DNA of 15,349 nt, taken from Clostridiaceae bacterium (GTDB taxonomy: Bacteria > Bacillota > Clostridia > Oscillospirales > Acutalibacteraceae). Both the position numbers and the translations under genes were made by a program. Under the pieces are notes generated by a model, which was not told where the DNA came from, did not search any database, and saw only the letters and a list, made by a program, of their open reading frames with translations. Location: NCBI GenBank assembly GCA_016297555.1, contig JAEDGK010000045.1, positions 1 to 15,349 on the forward strand, written 5' to 3'. This document shows positions 1 to 6,040 of the stretch, one piece after another. How positions within the stretch are numbered: the stretch's first letter is position 1; every line of letters begins with the position of its first letter.

Positions 1-49
1 GAAGTATTTCATTAAAATCGCCGCGCAAATTACCTTCGTATTTTGCCAT
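1..49 (-). CDS. Unidentified protein, N-terminal fragment (runs off window)
   Basis: Sixteen codons are visible, beginning MAKYEGNLRGDFNEIL and running off the left edge. The ATG at 47-49 is preceded on the minus strand by a good ribosome binding site (GAAAGGAGCT, about 52-66) and by a near-consensus promoter at 76-104, so this is very likely a real gene start. The opening residues recall small clostridial hypothetical proteins such as the DUF6054 type. That is recollection from a very short string and should not be taken as an identification. It sits downstream of the rubrerythrin terminator and so appears to be transcribed separately. Confidence 0.6.
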   Translation of the reverse strand, partial: MAKYEGNLRGDFNEIL

Positions 50-75
50 TTAATTCAGCTCCTTTCAATATTATT

Positions 76-104
76 ATTCTATCACAACAGCATTTTTGTT
101 TCAA
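76..104 (-). promoter_or_regulatory. Promoter of the partial gene at the left edge
   Basis: Reading the minus strand, TTGAAA (99-104) and TAGAAT (76-81) are separated by exactly 17 bases. A TG dinucleotide one base upstream of the -10 box makes it an extended -10. The -35 box sits right next to the T-run of the rubrerythrin terminator, so the two units are packed back to back. Confidence 0.6.
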
Positions 105-133
105 CAAAAAACAGCGCGGAATGACCCGCGCTG
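105..133 (-). terminator. Intrinsic terminator after rubrerythrin
   Basis: An 8-bp GC-rich stem (112-119 pairing with 126-133, arm CAGCGCGG on the plus strand) closes a six-base loop. On the minus strand it is followed immediately by a run of six T and a further T-rich stretch. It lies about 20 bases past the rubrerythrin stop codon. Confidence 0.9.
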
Positions 134-153
134 CAAAATAGTTTAATAATATA

Positions 154-699
154 TTAGCCGAAGTATCTCTCAAGAAGACCCTTGAATGCTTTTCCGTGTC
201 TCGCTTCGTCTCTTGCCATCTCGTGAACGGTGTCATGGATAGCGTCAAGACCCTGCTCCTTAGCCATTTTTGCAAGAGCGGTTTTGCCTGCGGTTGCGCC
301 GTTCTCGGCTTCAACTCTCATTTCAAGATTCTTCTTTGTGCTGTCGGTAACAACCTCGCCGAGAAGCTCAGCAAACTTAGCTGCGTGTTCTGCTTCTTCA
401 TAAGCTGCTTTTTCCCAATAAAGACCGATTTCGGGATAGCCTTCACGGTGAGCAACTCTTGCCATTGCAAGATACATACCAACCTCGGTGCATTCGCCGG
501 AGAAGTTAGCTCTCAGACCGTCAAGGATTTCTTCGCTTACGCCTGCGGCAACGCCGACAACATGCTCGGCTGCCCATGACATTTCGTCAGCCTTCTGCTC
601 AACAAACTTTGAAGCGGGAACGCCGCACTGGGGGCATTTCTCGGGAGCTGCTTCGCCTTCATAGACATAGCCGCAAACGGTGCAAACAAACTTTTTCAT
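154..699 (-). CDS. Reverse rubrerythrin (rubredoxin domain at the N-terminus)
   Basis: A 181-residue non-haem iron protein that reduces hydrogen peroxide (and oxygen, in clostridial reverse rubrerythrins) in the cytoplasm, with electrons from NAD(P)H-linked rubredoxin reductases. The rubredoxin-like FeS4 site is at the N-terminus: C6-x2-C9-G and C22-x2-C25-G, with a short loop between the pairs. The ferritin-like four-helix diiron domain follows from about residue 55. Likely ligands are E69, E102 with H105 (ExxH), E130 or E132, and E165 with H168 (DEARHG). Classical rubrerythrin has the opposite domain order. The ATG is set by GGAGG at 709-713. The gene starts 42 bases after the PerR/Fur-like repressor stop and probably shares its transcript. 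A strong terminator follows. The family call is firm; electron donor and preferred oxidant are inferred. Confidence 0.95.
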   Translation of the reverse strand: MKKFVCTVCGYVYEGEAAPEKCPQCGVPASKFVEQKADEMSWAAEHVVGVAAGVSEEILDGLRANFSGECTEVGMYLAMARVAHREGYPEIGLYWEKAAYEEAEHAAKFAELLGEVVTDSTKKNLEMRVEAENGATAGKTALAKMAKEQGLDAIHDTVHEMARDEARHGKAFKGLLERYFG

Positions 700-741
700 A
701 ATGATTTTCCTCCGTTAAATAAAAATTTTTAATAAACAAAA

Positions 742-1131
742 TTATGCATATCCTGCCTGTTTTGAGCAGGCGGGGCAATAGCCGGTAAAAATAACCGCGT
801 GAGAAATTATTGTTCCGTCAAACAGCTTTCCGGCTTTTTCGCAAATTCCGAAATCATCGTCGGCAAATATGTCAAATACACCGCCGCAACTAAGGCAGGT
901 CAGGTGATAGTGATGAGCCATATTTCCGTCGTATCTCGCAGTTCCGCCCGCCTCAATTCGGATTATTTTGCCTGCGCTTTCAAGAGCGGCAAGGTTTCTG
1001 TAAACCGTGGCGAGGCTTAAAGCCGGCATAGAGCTTTTGAGAGAAAAATAGATGTCTTCCGCTGTCGGGTGGTCGCAGCGTGAGCACAGATTCGCAAGAA
1101 CGGCATCGCGCTGTTTGCTGTGTCTTTGCAT
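742..1131 (-). CDS. PerR/Fur-family metal-dependent transcriptional repressor
   Basis: A 129-residue Fur-superfamily regulator, slightly shorter than the usual 135-150. The N-terminal winged helix carries the recognition segment ATVYRNL (41-47). The dimerisation half has the structural zinc site C79-x2-C82 and C119-x2-C122. Candidate regulatory-metal ligands in PerR register are H21, D68, H74, H76 and D87. An aspartate rather than a glutamate at the last position is a PerR-like trait (D104 in Bacillus PerR), and the downstream rubrerythrin also fits a peroxide regulon. The operator in front of it is closer to a Fur box, so iron sensing cannot be excluded. The start is fixed by CAGGAGG at 1140-1146. 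It is probably autoregulated, since the inverted repeat lies over its own start site. Family call high, PerR versus Fur moderate. Confidence 0.9.
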   Translation of the reverse strand: MQRHSKQRDAVLANLCSRCDHPTAEDIYFSLKSSMPALSLATVYRNLAALESAGKIIRIEAGGTARYDGNMAHHYHLTCLSCGGVFDIFADDDFGICEKAGKLFDGTIISHAVIFTGYCPACSKQAGYA

Positions 1132-1150
1132 TGCTTGTGCCTCCTGATAA

Positions 1151-1165
1151 CGATAATCATTATCA
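1151..1165 (-). promoter_or_regulatory. Fur/PerR-type operator (7-1-7 inverted repeat)
   Basis: The core is a perfect GATAAT-C-ATTATC repeat (1152-1164), and the 15-mer differs from the Fur-box 7-1-7 consensus TGATAATnATTATCA at one end base. It lies just downstream of the -10 box and over the expected transcription start, where bound repressor would block initiation. Flanking GATAA/TTATTA units extend the symmetry, so more than one dimer might bind. Confidence 0.8.
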
Positions 1166-1167
1166 TT

Positions 1168-1195
1168 ATTATATCATAAAGATTGAATTTGTCAA
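1168..1195 (-). promoter_or_regulatory. Promoter of the repressor-rubrerythrin unit
   Basis: On the minus strand TTGACA (1190-1195) and TATAAT (1168-1173) match the sigma-A consensus exactly. They are separated by 16 bases, with a TG-n extended -10. The -35 box contains the TGA stop codon (1192-1194) of the upstream membrane-protein gene. Confidence 0.9.
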
Positions 1196-1428
1196 GGTTT
1201 TTTTAGAGCTTTTTTTCTGACGAAGGCCGCAGAAATGAGAATTAAGGCAATAACCGCCGCAAAAGGTACGGCATAAATGAAAGCAACGGAAGCTGGAGCA
1301 CTGAAGCATTCATATTTAATGCCCCAAAGCATATCACAGTAGATGTAAGCTACCGTCGCACACATTGCGCCGCAAAGCAAAACAGCGGCTGAAATCAATA
1401 AGCCGTAAAGTATTTTAAACTTTTTCAT
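1192..1428 (-). CDS. Small two-helix membrane protein, unknown function
   Basis: A 78-residue protein I do not recognise. Two hydrophobic segments at about residues 8-30 and 45-69 are flanked by basic ends (MKKFK at the start, RKKALKK at the end), which predicts two transmembrane helices with both termini inside and a short outside loop. Four cysteines (C19, C23, C31, C41) lie in or next to the first helix and loop. The ribosome binding site GAAAGGAA (about 1435-1442) overlaps the stop codon of the acetyltransferase gene 12 bases upstream, which argues that the two genes are translated from one message. The stop codon is embedded in the -35 box of the next promoter. It is real by start signal and context; function unknown. 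Confidence 0.75.
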   Translation of the reverse strand: MKKFKILYGLLISAAVLLCGAMCATVAYIYCDMLWGIKYECFSAPASVAFIYAVPFAAVIALILISAAFVRKKALKKP

Positions 1429-1440
1429 TATCTTTTCCTT

Positions 1441-1923
1441 TCAAAGCTGAGACAGCTGAATCAGCTTTTCACCCGTGACTCTGTAAACAGTCCAATCATC
1501 CATAGGCGATGCGCCGAGCGAAAGATAAAAGTCGATACTTGGTTTATTCCAGTCAAGGCAGCTCCATTCAAGCCTGCCGCAGCCGCGCTCGCAGGCAATT
1601 TCTGCAAGCCTTGACAGCAGAGCTTTACCGTGACCTCTGCCGCGGTATTCACTGAGAACAAACAAATCTTCAAGATATATTCCTGCTTTGCCGAGAAAAG
1701 TGGAGAAATTATGGAAAAACAGGGCAAAGCCAACCTCTTTGCCGTTCTCAAGAGCAAAAATTACTTCTGCCTTTTGCTTTTGAAATATCCATTCGTTGAG
1801 CAGTTCTTCGGTGGCAACAACCTCATCCGACATTTTTTCATATTCCGCAAGCTTCTTTATAAAATCGAGAATAATCGGTATATCCTGAGCGGTTGCAAAT
1901 CTTATTTCGGTTTTGCCGTTCAT
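1441..1923 (-). CDS. GNAT N-acetyltransferase, diamine/SSAT-like
   Basis: A 160-residue single-domain GCN5-related acetyltransferase. It moves an acetyl group from acetyl-CoA to an amine in the cytoplasm. The acetyl-CoA pyrophosphate loop is R94-GRGHG-K100. The stretch around residues 84-93 (LEDLFVLSEY) and the later NKPSIDFYLSLGA block (126-138) match the pattern of spermidine/spermine and thialysine N-acetyltransferases of the SSAT type. A polyamine, diamine or amino-acid side chain is therefore a reasonable acceptor, but the acceptor is not proven by sequence. The ATG has a moderate ribosome binding site (GTGAGG, 1931-1936) that overlaps the stop codon of the deacetylase gene, with only nine bases between the two genes. 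It is third in the four-gene unit. Confidence 0.9.
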   Translation of the reverse strand: MNGKTEIRFATAQDIPIILDFIKKLAEYEKMSDEVVATEELLNEWIFQKQKAEVIFALENGKEVGFALFFHNFSTFLGKAGIYLEDLFVLSEYRGRGHGKALLSRLAEIACERGCGRLEWSCLDWNKPSIDFYLSLGASPMDDWTVYRVTGEKLIQLSQL

Positions 1924-1932
1924 TTTTAAACC

Positions 1933-2781
1933 TCACTTTAATTCGCTGAATATCTGCCATGAAACAACTTTAACGCCTTTTTGCTCTGCACGGCTCAGAA
2001 TATCGCCGCTTTTAAGCAGTTCAAGCTCATAAACTCGCTTCTGCCACTCGTCTCCGCAGTCTGCGGGATAAGCGGGGTGGAGAAACATTTCCGTGATTCC
2101 GTCACAGCAGTTGTCAACAGCGTCAAGATAATATTTGCGGAGCGCGTCATAGCTTTCAATTTTGCTCATTGAATACGGATTTGAAACAAGGTCGTCAAGC
2201 ATACGGACACCGGCTTTTTCTCCGAGAGCAACAATGTGCGAATGAAGCATAATAATCGGCTTGGGAACGCTTCTTCCAAGCTGGCGTTCCAGAAAATCGG
2301 GACGCTTGGGAAAGCGATAGGGCAGGGAATGTCTGCGGCAGAAATCATATGCGTCTTTATAAAACCTCCTGCCGTTTATTCCGTAGAGAGTAGCGCAATG
2401 ATTGTCGGCGTGGTCTACAGTACAGCCGCGCTCGGTCAAATAACGGTATTGAGCTTCAAGCTCTGCGGCAACATCTTTTCTTTTTGCGTTAAGCGCAATA
2501 TCCTTTTGAGAGCAATGAAGTCCGAAAGAATCCTCAAGTGAAGCCGCACCGCTCAAGCTTTTCCAGCGGTTTTCGGGATTATCTGAATTGATTGTCAGAT
2601 GAACTCCGACGGGTAAGCAGGAGGCAGCCGCGAAAGCGCAGGCTTCATCTGCGCTGTTTGCAACTGCCATTACTGATGTTGAGGTTATAAGCCCCGCACC
2701 GTAAAGCTCGGATATAGCTTTGTTTTGCTCGCCGTTATAGCCGAAATCATCAGCGTTAATGATTAAAAATTTATCTTTCAT
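1933..2781 (-). CDS. YdjC/ChbG-family carbohydrate deacetylase
   Basis: A 282-residue member of the YdjC fold, metal-dependent enzymes that remove an N-acetyl group from sugars. The best-known member, E. coli ChbG, deacetylates chitobiose and chitotriose. Visible family motifs are NADDFGY (9-15, metal-binding aspartates D11/D12), GVHLTIN (59-65, H61), DHADNH (123-128) and EMFLHPAY (231-238, H235). I place the start at the ATG 2779-2781 because the family begins just ahead of the NADDFG motif. The longer in-frame reading back to 2958 would add 59 residues unlike the family and lies inside the symporter gene. The chosen start overlaps the end of the symporter gene by 11 bases and has only a weak ribosome binding site, suggesting translational coupling. 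The sugar substrate is presumably the one imported by the neighbouring symporter. Confidence 0.9.
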   Translation of the reverse strand: MKDKFLIINADDFGYNGEQNKAISELYGAGLITSTSVMAVANSADEACAFAAASCLPVGVHLTINSDNPENRWKSLSGAASLEDSFGLHCSQKDIALNAKRKDVAAELEAQYRYLTERGCTVDHADNHCATLYGINGRRFYKDAYDFCRRHSLPYRFPKRPDFLERQLGRSVPKPIIMLHSHIVALGEKAGVRMLDDLVSNPYSMSKIESYDALRKYYLDAVDNCCDGITEMFLHPAYPADCGDEWQKRVYELELLKSGDILSRAEQKGVKVVSWQIFSELK

Positions 2782-4090
2782 CTTTCTTGTCCATTTCGGG
2801 GAATTTAAGGAACAGACCAAATAACGATGCGAGAAGCATTGCGGCGGCGGGGAATACGCAAAGAAGAATTCTTGCAGCCATACCGGGGTTTGAACCGGGT
2901 TCGTCGCCGCTGATAAATCCGAACTGATCTGAAACAACATAGAAAGCGAGTGAAACATACAGACCGTTAAGTCTGTTCATAACGCCCATAAGCGAGCTCA
3001 TAATGCCCTCTCTCTTTATGCCGTGTTTTGCATAGTCGTCATCAATAATTTTTGCGCCGATGCAGTCCATTGTGGTAAGGCAGGCGCCAACGCCAAAACC
3101 GACGAAGCAGGCGGCGATGATAGCGGGGATAAGGCTGTTGATAAAGAAAAGAGGAATAAAGCTGACTGCCATAATGAGAAGACCGGAACGCCATACCTTC
3201 ATTACGGACCACTTTTTAACAATTCTGGACCAGACAAGTATGCCGATAACGGCAACAACAAGCACAACTGCAAGCATAACCGTTGTCATGTTGCCGCCGA
3301 GTCCGAGAGTGTATTTTACATAAAATGAAACTGCCTGAGAAACAAGTGAGAAAGCTGCTGAATAGAACGCGCCGGCAAAGCCGAAAATCCAGAACTTTCC
3401 GTTTGTAACAAGTGCCCAAATACTGCTGAAAAGTCCGGGCTTTTCGCTTTCCTCTATGTATTCGGTACTTTCGTGGCATCCCCAAAAACAGTACATCATA
3501 ACCGCAACAGCAACGATGCCGTAAATAAGTGATGTGAGTCGATAACCTATTTTGCCTGTGATCATCGGGGTAAGTGCAATACTGATTGCCATAGCGAAAA
3601 GCTGGCATATCTGACGGAAGCCGTTTACCTTTGCTCTTTCGTCATCGCCTTTGAAAAGCTCGGGGAAGAGAGCGCCGTAGTTGGCATTGACAAGTGAATC
3701 CAATGTGCCCGTCAATATATACATAAGGAGCATATATATAAAGAGCATACCTTTTTCTGTTTGTATAAACACAGGCACATTATAAAACAGAATGAAGAAA
3801 AGAACGAGAAGGGGGGTGCCGATAAGAAGCCAAGGTCTTCTTCTGCCCCATTTTGTTCTTGTACGGTCTGAAAGGAAACCGTAAACGGGGTTGTCGATTG
3901 CGTCAACAAATGTGTAGATAAATATAATGAGTGAATACTTTTTCATATCAAGTCCGAGCATATCCACATAGTAAATTGCCGCAAAGGATTTGAACATATT
4001 GATGGGAATTGATGTGCCGAACATCGCAAAACCGTAGCGCGACGGAGCGGTTCTTTTTTGTTTCATTGCAAGACTGCTTTCCTGAGACAT
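2771..4090 (-). CDS. GPH-family sugar:cation symporter (minus strand)
   Basis: A 439-residue polytopic membrane protein of the glycoside-pentoside-hexuronide:cation symporter family (MFS superfamily, MelB/XynB-like), with about 12 predicted helices. The diagnostic N-terminal block is DAIDNP (63-68), then GFLSDRTRTKWGRRRPW (71-87). These aspartates and the loop between helices 2 and 3 are the family hallmark and take part in cation/sugar coupling. The start is the ATG at 4088-4090, with a perfect AGGAGGT (4097-4103) six bases upstream. An upstream in-frame ATG at 4144 lies in the promoter and has no ribosome binding site. It is first in a four-gene unit with the deacetylase, so an N-acetylated sugar or oligosaccharide is a plausible but unproven cargo. 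Confidence 0.93.
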   Translation of the reverse strand: MSQESSLAMKQKRTAPSRYGFAMFGTSIPINMFKSFAAIYYVDMLGLDMKKYSLIIFIYTFVDAIDNPVYGFLSDRTRTKWGRRRPWLLIGTPLLVLFFILFYNVPVFIQTEKGMLFIYMLLMYILTGTLDSLVNANYGALFPELFKGDDERAKVNGFRQICQLFAMAISIALTPMITGKIGYRLTSLIYGIVAVAVMMYCFWGCHESTEYIEESEKPGLFSSIWALVTNGKFWIFGFAGAFYSAAFSLVSQAVSFYVKYTLGLGGNMTTVMLAVVLVVAVIGILVWSRIVKKWSVMKVWRSGLLIMAVSFIPLFFINSLIPAIIAACFVGFGVGACLTTMDCIGAKIIDDDYAKHGIKREGIMSSLMGVMNRLNGLYVSLAFYVVSDQFGFISGDEPGSNPGMAARILLCVFPAAAMLLASLFGLFLKFPEMDKKDER

Positions 4091-4132
4091 TTTTTTACCT
4101 CCTGATAATAAAGAATAACTGAGTATATAGGA

Positions 4133-4161
4133 AGTATAGCACAAAATATTTGGCTTCGCAA
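4133..4161 (-). promoter_or_regulatory. Promoter of the symporter-deacetylase-acetyltransferase unit
   Basis: On the minus strand TTGCGA (4156-4161) and TATACT (4133-4138) are separated by 17 bases, with TGC just before the -10 box giving an extended -10. The expected transcript start is about 35-40 bases before the symporter ATG. Confidence 0.7.
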
Positions 4162-4169
4162 TATATTTA

Positions 4170-4177
4170 AAACGTTT
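4170..4177. promoter_or_regulatory. Palindrome between the divergent symporter promoters, possible operator
   Basis: AAACGTTT, a perfect 8-bp palindrome centred on CG, lies between the two divergent promoters and upstream of both -35 boxes. CG-centred A/T palindromes resemble the core of LacI-family operators. It lacks the outer TG...CA bases of a catabolite-responsive element. The surrounding sequence is very A/T-rich, so chance is possible. Confidence 0.3.
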
Positions 4178-4204
4178 ATATAAGAATTAAGAATATTTTT
4201 GTAT

Positions 4205-4236
4205 TTGACATTTCGGAAAATTTGGGTTAATATAAT
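4205..4236 (+). promoter_or_regulatory. Promoter of the plus-strand symporter
   Basis: TTGACA at 4205-4210 is a consensus -35 box. The -10 box is ambiguous: TAATAT (4228-4233) gives a 17-base spacer but is a weak match, while TATAAT (4231-4236) is perfect but 20 bases away. The ribosome binding site AAGGAGG follows at 4251-4257, so the 5' leader would be only about 25 bases. Confidence 0.6.
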
Positions 4237-4266
4237 TTCAATGCTTACCGAAGGAGGCTTTTGCCT

Positions 4267-5775
4267 GTGAAGAAAAAACACGCCGATAAAAACAAACTGA
4301 CAGTTTTTGAAATAGCTTCTTATTCTCTCGGCTCACTCGGTCGCGAGGTCAGCAATAACTGCGTAAATGCGTTCTTTTTGGTTTATTTGTGCATTTATAT
4401 GCGCTTAAATCCGCTTTATATGACGGTGGCTTTCGTGCTTGCAAAGCTCTGGGATGCGATTAATGACCCGATGCTTGCGGCGCTTGTCAATAACTGCGGA
4501 AAGAGCCGTTTCGGCAGATATCGCCCTTGGATTTTTGCAGGCGCACTTTCAAATGCGGTTTTTCTTGTGATGATGTTTTATCCGATACATACATCGAGCG
4601 AGGGACTGCGTTATTTCTATTATATATCAATGTATGTTTTGTGGGGAATGAGCTTCACGGTCTTGGATGTTCCGTTTTGGTCAATGCTCCCCACAATAGC
4701 AAACACAACCGATGAAAGAAACAAAGCGAGCTCTTTTGTAAAGCTTGTTGGCGGATTCGGAGGCTTTACCGTTAGCACAATCGGTTCGTCATTTGTGCTT
4801 CCAAAATTTTCTGCTCAGGGAATGGAAAAGGCATATCTTATTCTCGGAATTGTTGCCTCGGCGATGATGCTTGTTTTTGTATGCTTTACGGTAATCGGAA
4901 ACAGAGAAAAATATGAAATCCCTCATAACAAAGTCAGCCTCGGAATTATTGCCAGAATGTTCAAAACCAATGATCAGCTTCGTGCTTATGCGCTGACCTA
5001 TGTGCTCTATCAGACGGGAGGAACCATTGCCACCTGCCAAATTCTGTATCTTTTTGTTTATTGCTATGAAAACGGCGCGAATTATCTTAACAGCACTTAC
5101 AGCTACACGCTCTTTTGGATTATTGCCTGCACGGGGCAGGGAATTGCTATGATGTTTTACAGCCTGATAACAAAGAAAATTCCACGAGAAAAAATATTTT
5201 CTGCCTCATATATTTTGCAGGTAGTCAGCTTTATTCTCATGTTTTTTATTTTCTTTGTTTTGAAGCCGGGCAAAGAATATCACTTTATCAACTCAGTTTT
5301 TGTTGCTCTTTCGGGCGCTTGCTTTATGCTTGCGGGCGGAATGCAGCAGATCGGCTCAACGGTTATGATTGCCGATGTTGTGGATTACGGCGAGTGGAAA
5401 ACGGGCGTCAGGGGCGACAGCGTTATTTTCAGCGTCCAGACCTTGCTCACAAAATTTGCGGGCGCAGTAGGTATGCTTGTGCTCGGAATAGGTATTTCCG
5501 TTGCAGGGCTTCCTAATATAAGAGAGTATTTTGATCCCGAGCTTCAAAAGACCGTTCAGCAGTTTGTTGATGTAAGCGGAAATACGGTCGATGCCGCGGC
5601 GATGATAAGCGGTAATTCTTTGGTAATCCTCAGAGCATTTATGTTCCTCATTCCTATACCGCTCTGTATCGCCGGCTATATTGTGTATAAGAAAAAATAT
5701 TGGCTTTTCGGCGAAAAATACGATAAAATCAAGGCTGAAATTGACAGCAGAAGAATAGAAGAAAGTATAAAGTAA
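4267..5775 (+). CDS. GPH-family sugar:cation symporter (plus strand)
   Basis: A 502-residue MFS-type sugar:cation symporter of the same family as its divergent neighbour. DAINDPM (63-69) and SRFGRYRPW (80-88) are the GPH signature, and about 12 hydrophobic helices run to residue ~480, ending in a charged cytoplasmic tail. It is about 60 residues longer than the minus-strand copy, and the two are clearly diverged rather than a recent duplication. I chose the GTG at 4267-4269 because it lies nine bases after GGAGG (4253-4257). The in-frame TTG at 4261 would leave only three bases. It is transcribed alone, with a promoter in front and a terminator behind. A substrate different from that of the neighbour is likely; none can be named. 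Confidence 0.92.
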   Translation: MKKKHADKNKLTVFEIASYSLGSLGREVSNNCVNAFFLVYLCIYMRLNPLYMTVAFVLAKLWDAINDPMLAALVNNCGKSRFGRYRPWIFAGALSNAVFLVMMFYPIHTSSEGLRYFYYISMYVLWGMSFTVLDVPFWSMLPTIANTTDERNKASSFVKLVGGFGGFTVSTIGSSFVLPKFSAQGMEKAYLILGIVASAMMLVFVCFTVIGNREKYEIPHNKVSLGIIARMFKTNDQLRAYALTYVLYQTGGTIATCQILYLFVYCYENGANYLNSTYSYTLFWIIACTGQGIAMMFYSLITKKIPREKIFSASYILQVVSFILMFFIFFVLKPGKEYHFINSVFVALSGACFMLAGGMQQIGSTVMIADVVDYGEWKTGVRGDSVIFSVQTLLTKFAGAVGMLVLGIGISVAGLPNIREYFDPELQKTVQQFVDVSGNTVDAAAMISGNSLVILRAFMFLIPIPLCIAGYIVYKKKYWLFGEKYDKIKAEIDSRRIEESIK

Positions 5776-5781
5776 TTATTT

Positions 5782-5826
5782 GCGGCATATATTGCTTATC
5801 TGCGATATATGCCGCCGCTTTGTTTT
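5782..5826 (+). terminator. Intrinsic terminator after the plus-strand symporter
   Basis: A perfect 11-bp stem (5782-5792 with 5805-5815, arm GCGGCATATAT) and a 12-base loop are followed by a T-rich tract, CGCTTTGTTTT. It begins seven bases after the stop codon. It separates the symporter from the pyr promoter 35 bases further on. Confidence 0.85.
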
Positions 5827-5860
5827 CGGTGCAGAGCAAGGATATTTTATATTTTTACTG

Positions 5861-5888
5861 TTGACTTTTTCGGCAGATATGTTATACT
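5861..5888 (+). promoter_or_regulatory. Promoter of the pyr operon
   Basis: TTGACT (5861-5866) and TATACT (5883-5888) are separated by 16 bases, with TG-T in front of the -10 box (extended -10). Transcription should start near 5895, leaving a leader of about 145 bases before pyrC. That length suits an attenuator. Confidence 0.85.
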
Positions 5889-5901
5889 GTTTTCGATAAG
5901 T

Positions 5902-6012
5902 AATCTTTAATTCGGTACAGAGATGCCGGCAAGATTGCACAGAGTTGTTTGTATTGCCTGATTTTCGGGCGGATTTGCTGTGTGTCTTGCGGTATGCCGC
6001 AGGGCATTTTTT
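5902..6012 (+). promoter_or_regulatory. PyrR-type attenuator leader of the pyr operon
   Basis: Three competing folds can be traced. (a) PyrR-binding loop 5902-5936: a 6-bp lower stem (AAUCUU with AAGAUU), an asymmetric bulge, and an upper stem GGUA/UGCC closing the hexaloop CAGAGA (5918-5923). This fits the known PyrR site (loop CNGNGA, conserved U-G pair). (b) Antiterminator: 5923-5942 can pair with 5978-5995 (about 17 pairs, two single-base bulges), which destroys fold (a). (c) Terminator: the arm ending GGGCA (6002-6006) pairs either with AUGCC at 5994-5998 or with UGCCUG at 5955-5960, followed by six U (6007-6012). By family knowledge, PyrR with UMP would stabilise (a), free the terminator and stop transcription when pyrimidines are plentiful. 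Folding energies were not computed. Confidence 0.8.
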
Positions 6013-6040
6013 ATTACGAATAAGCAGAAAGGAATCAACG

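Noticed and set aside
196..579. Long open frames antisense to the rubrerythrin and to many other genes
   Set aside because: They lie wholly within strongly supported genes, have no ribosome binding sites of note, and encode low-complexity or cysteine-rich sequence typical of shadow frames.
2782..2958. In-frame upstream extension of the deacetylase to 341 residues
   Set aside because: The extra 59 residues lie inside the symporter gene, do not resemble the YdjC family, and would displace the NADDFG motif from its normal place at the N-terminus.
4165..4182. Catabolite-responsive element (cre) between the symporters
   Set aside because: The CG-centred palindrome is present, but the outer TG and CA bases of the cre consensus are missing. 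Kept only as a possible LacI-type or unknown operator.
4261..4266. TTG start for the plus-strand symporter
   Set aside because: Only three bases separate it from GGAGG, whereas the GTG at 4267 has nine.
4063..4281. Small open frame across the symporter intergenic region
   Set aside because: It covers the mapped promoters and start signals of both symporters and has no recognisable start signal or protein character.
5988..6001. TGCGG/CCGCA hairpin as the pyr leader terminator itself
   Set aside because: It is followed by GGGCA before the U-run, so it is not directly abutting. Stems that use GGGCA as the 3' arm fit an intrinsic terminator better.
5945..6040. In-frame upstream extension of pyrC by 32 residues
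   Set aside because: It falls within the attenuator leader and has no good ribosome binding site; the ATG at 6041 has one and gives the usual dihydroorotase start.
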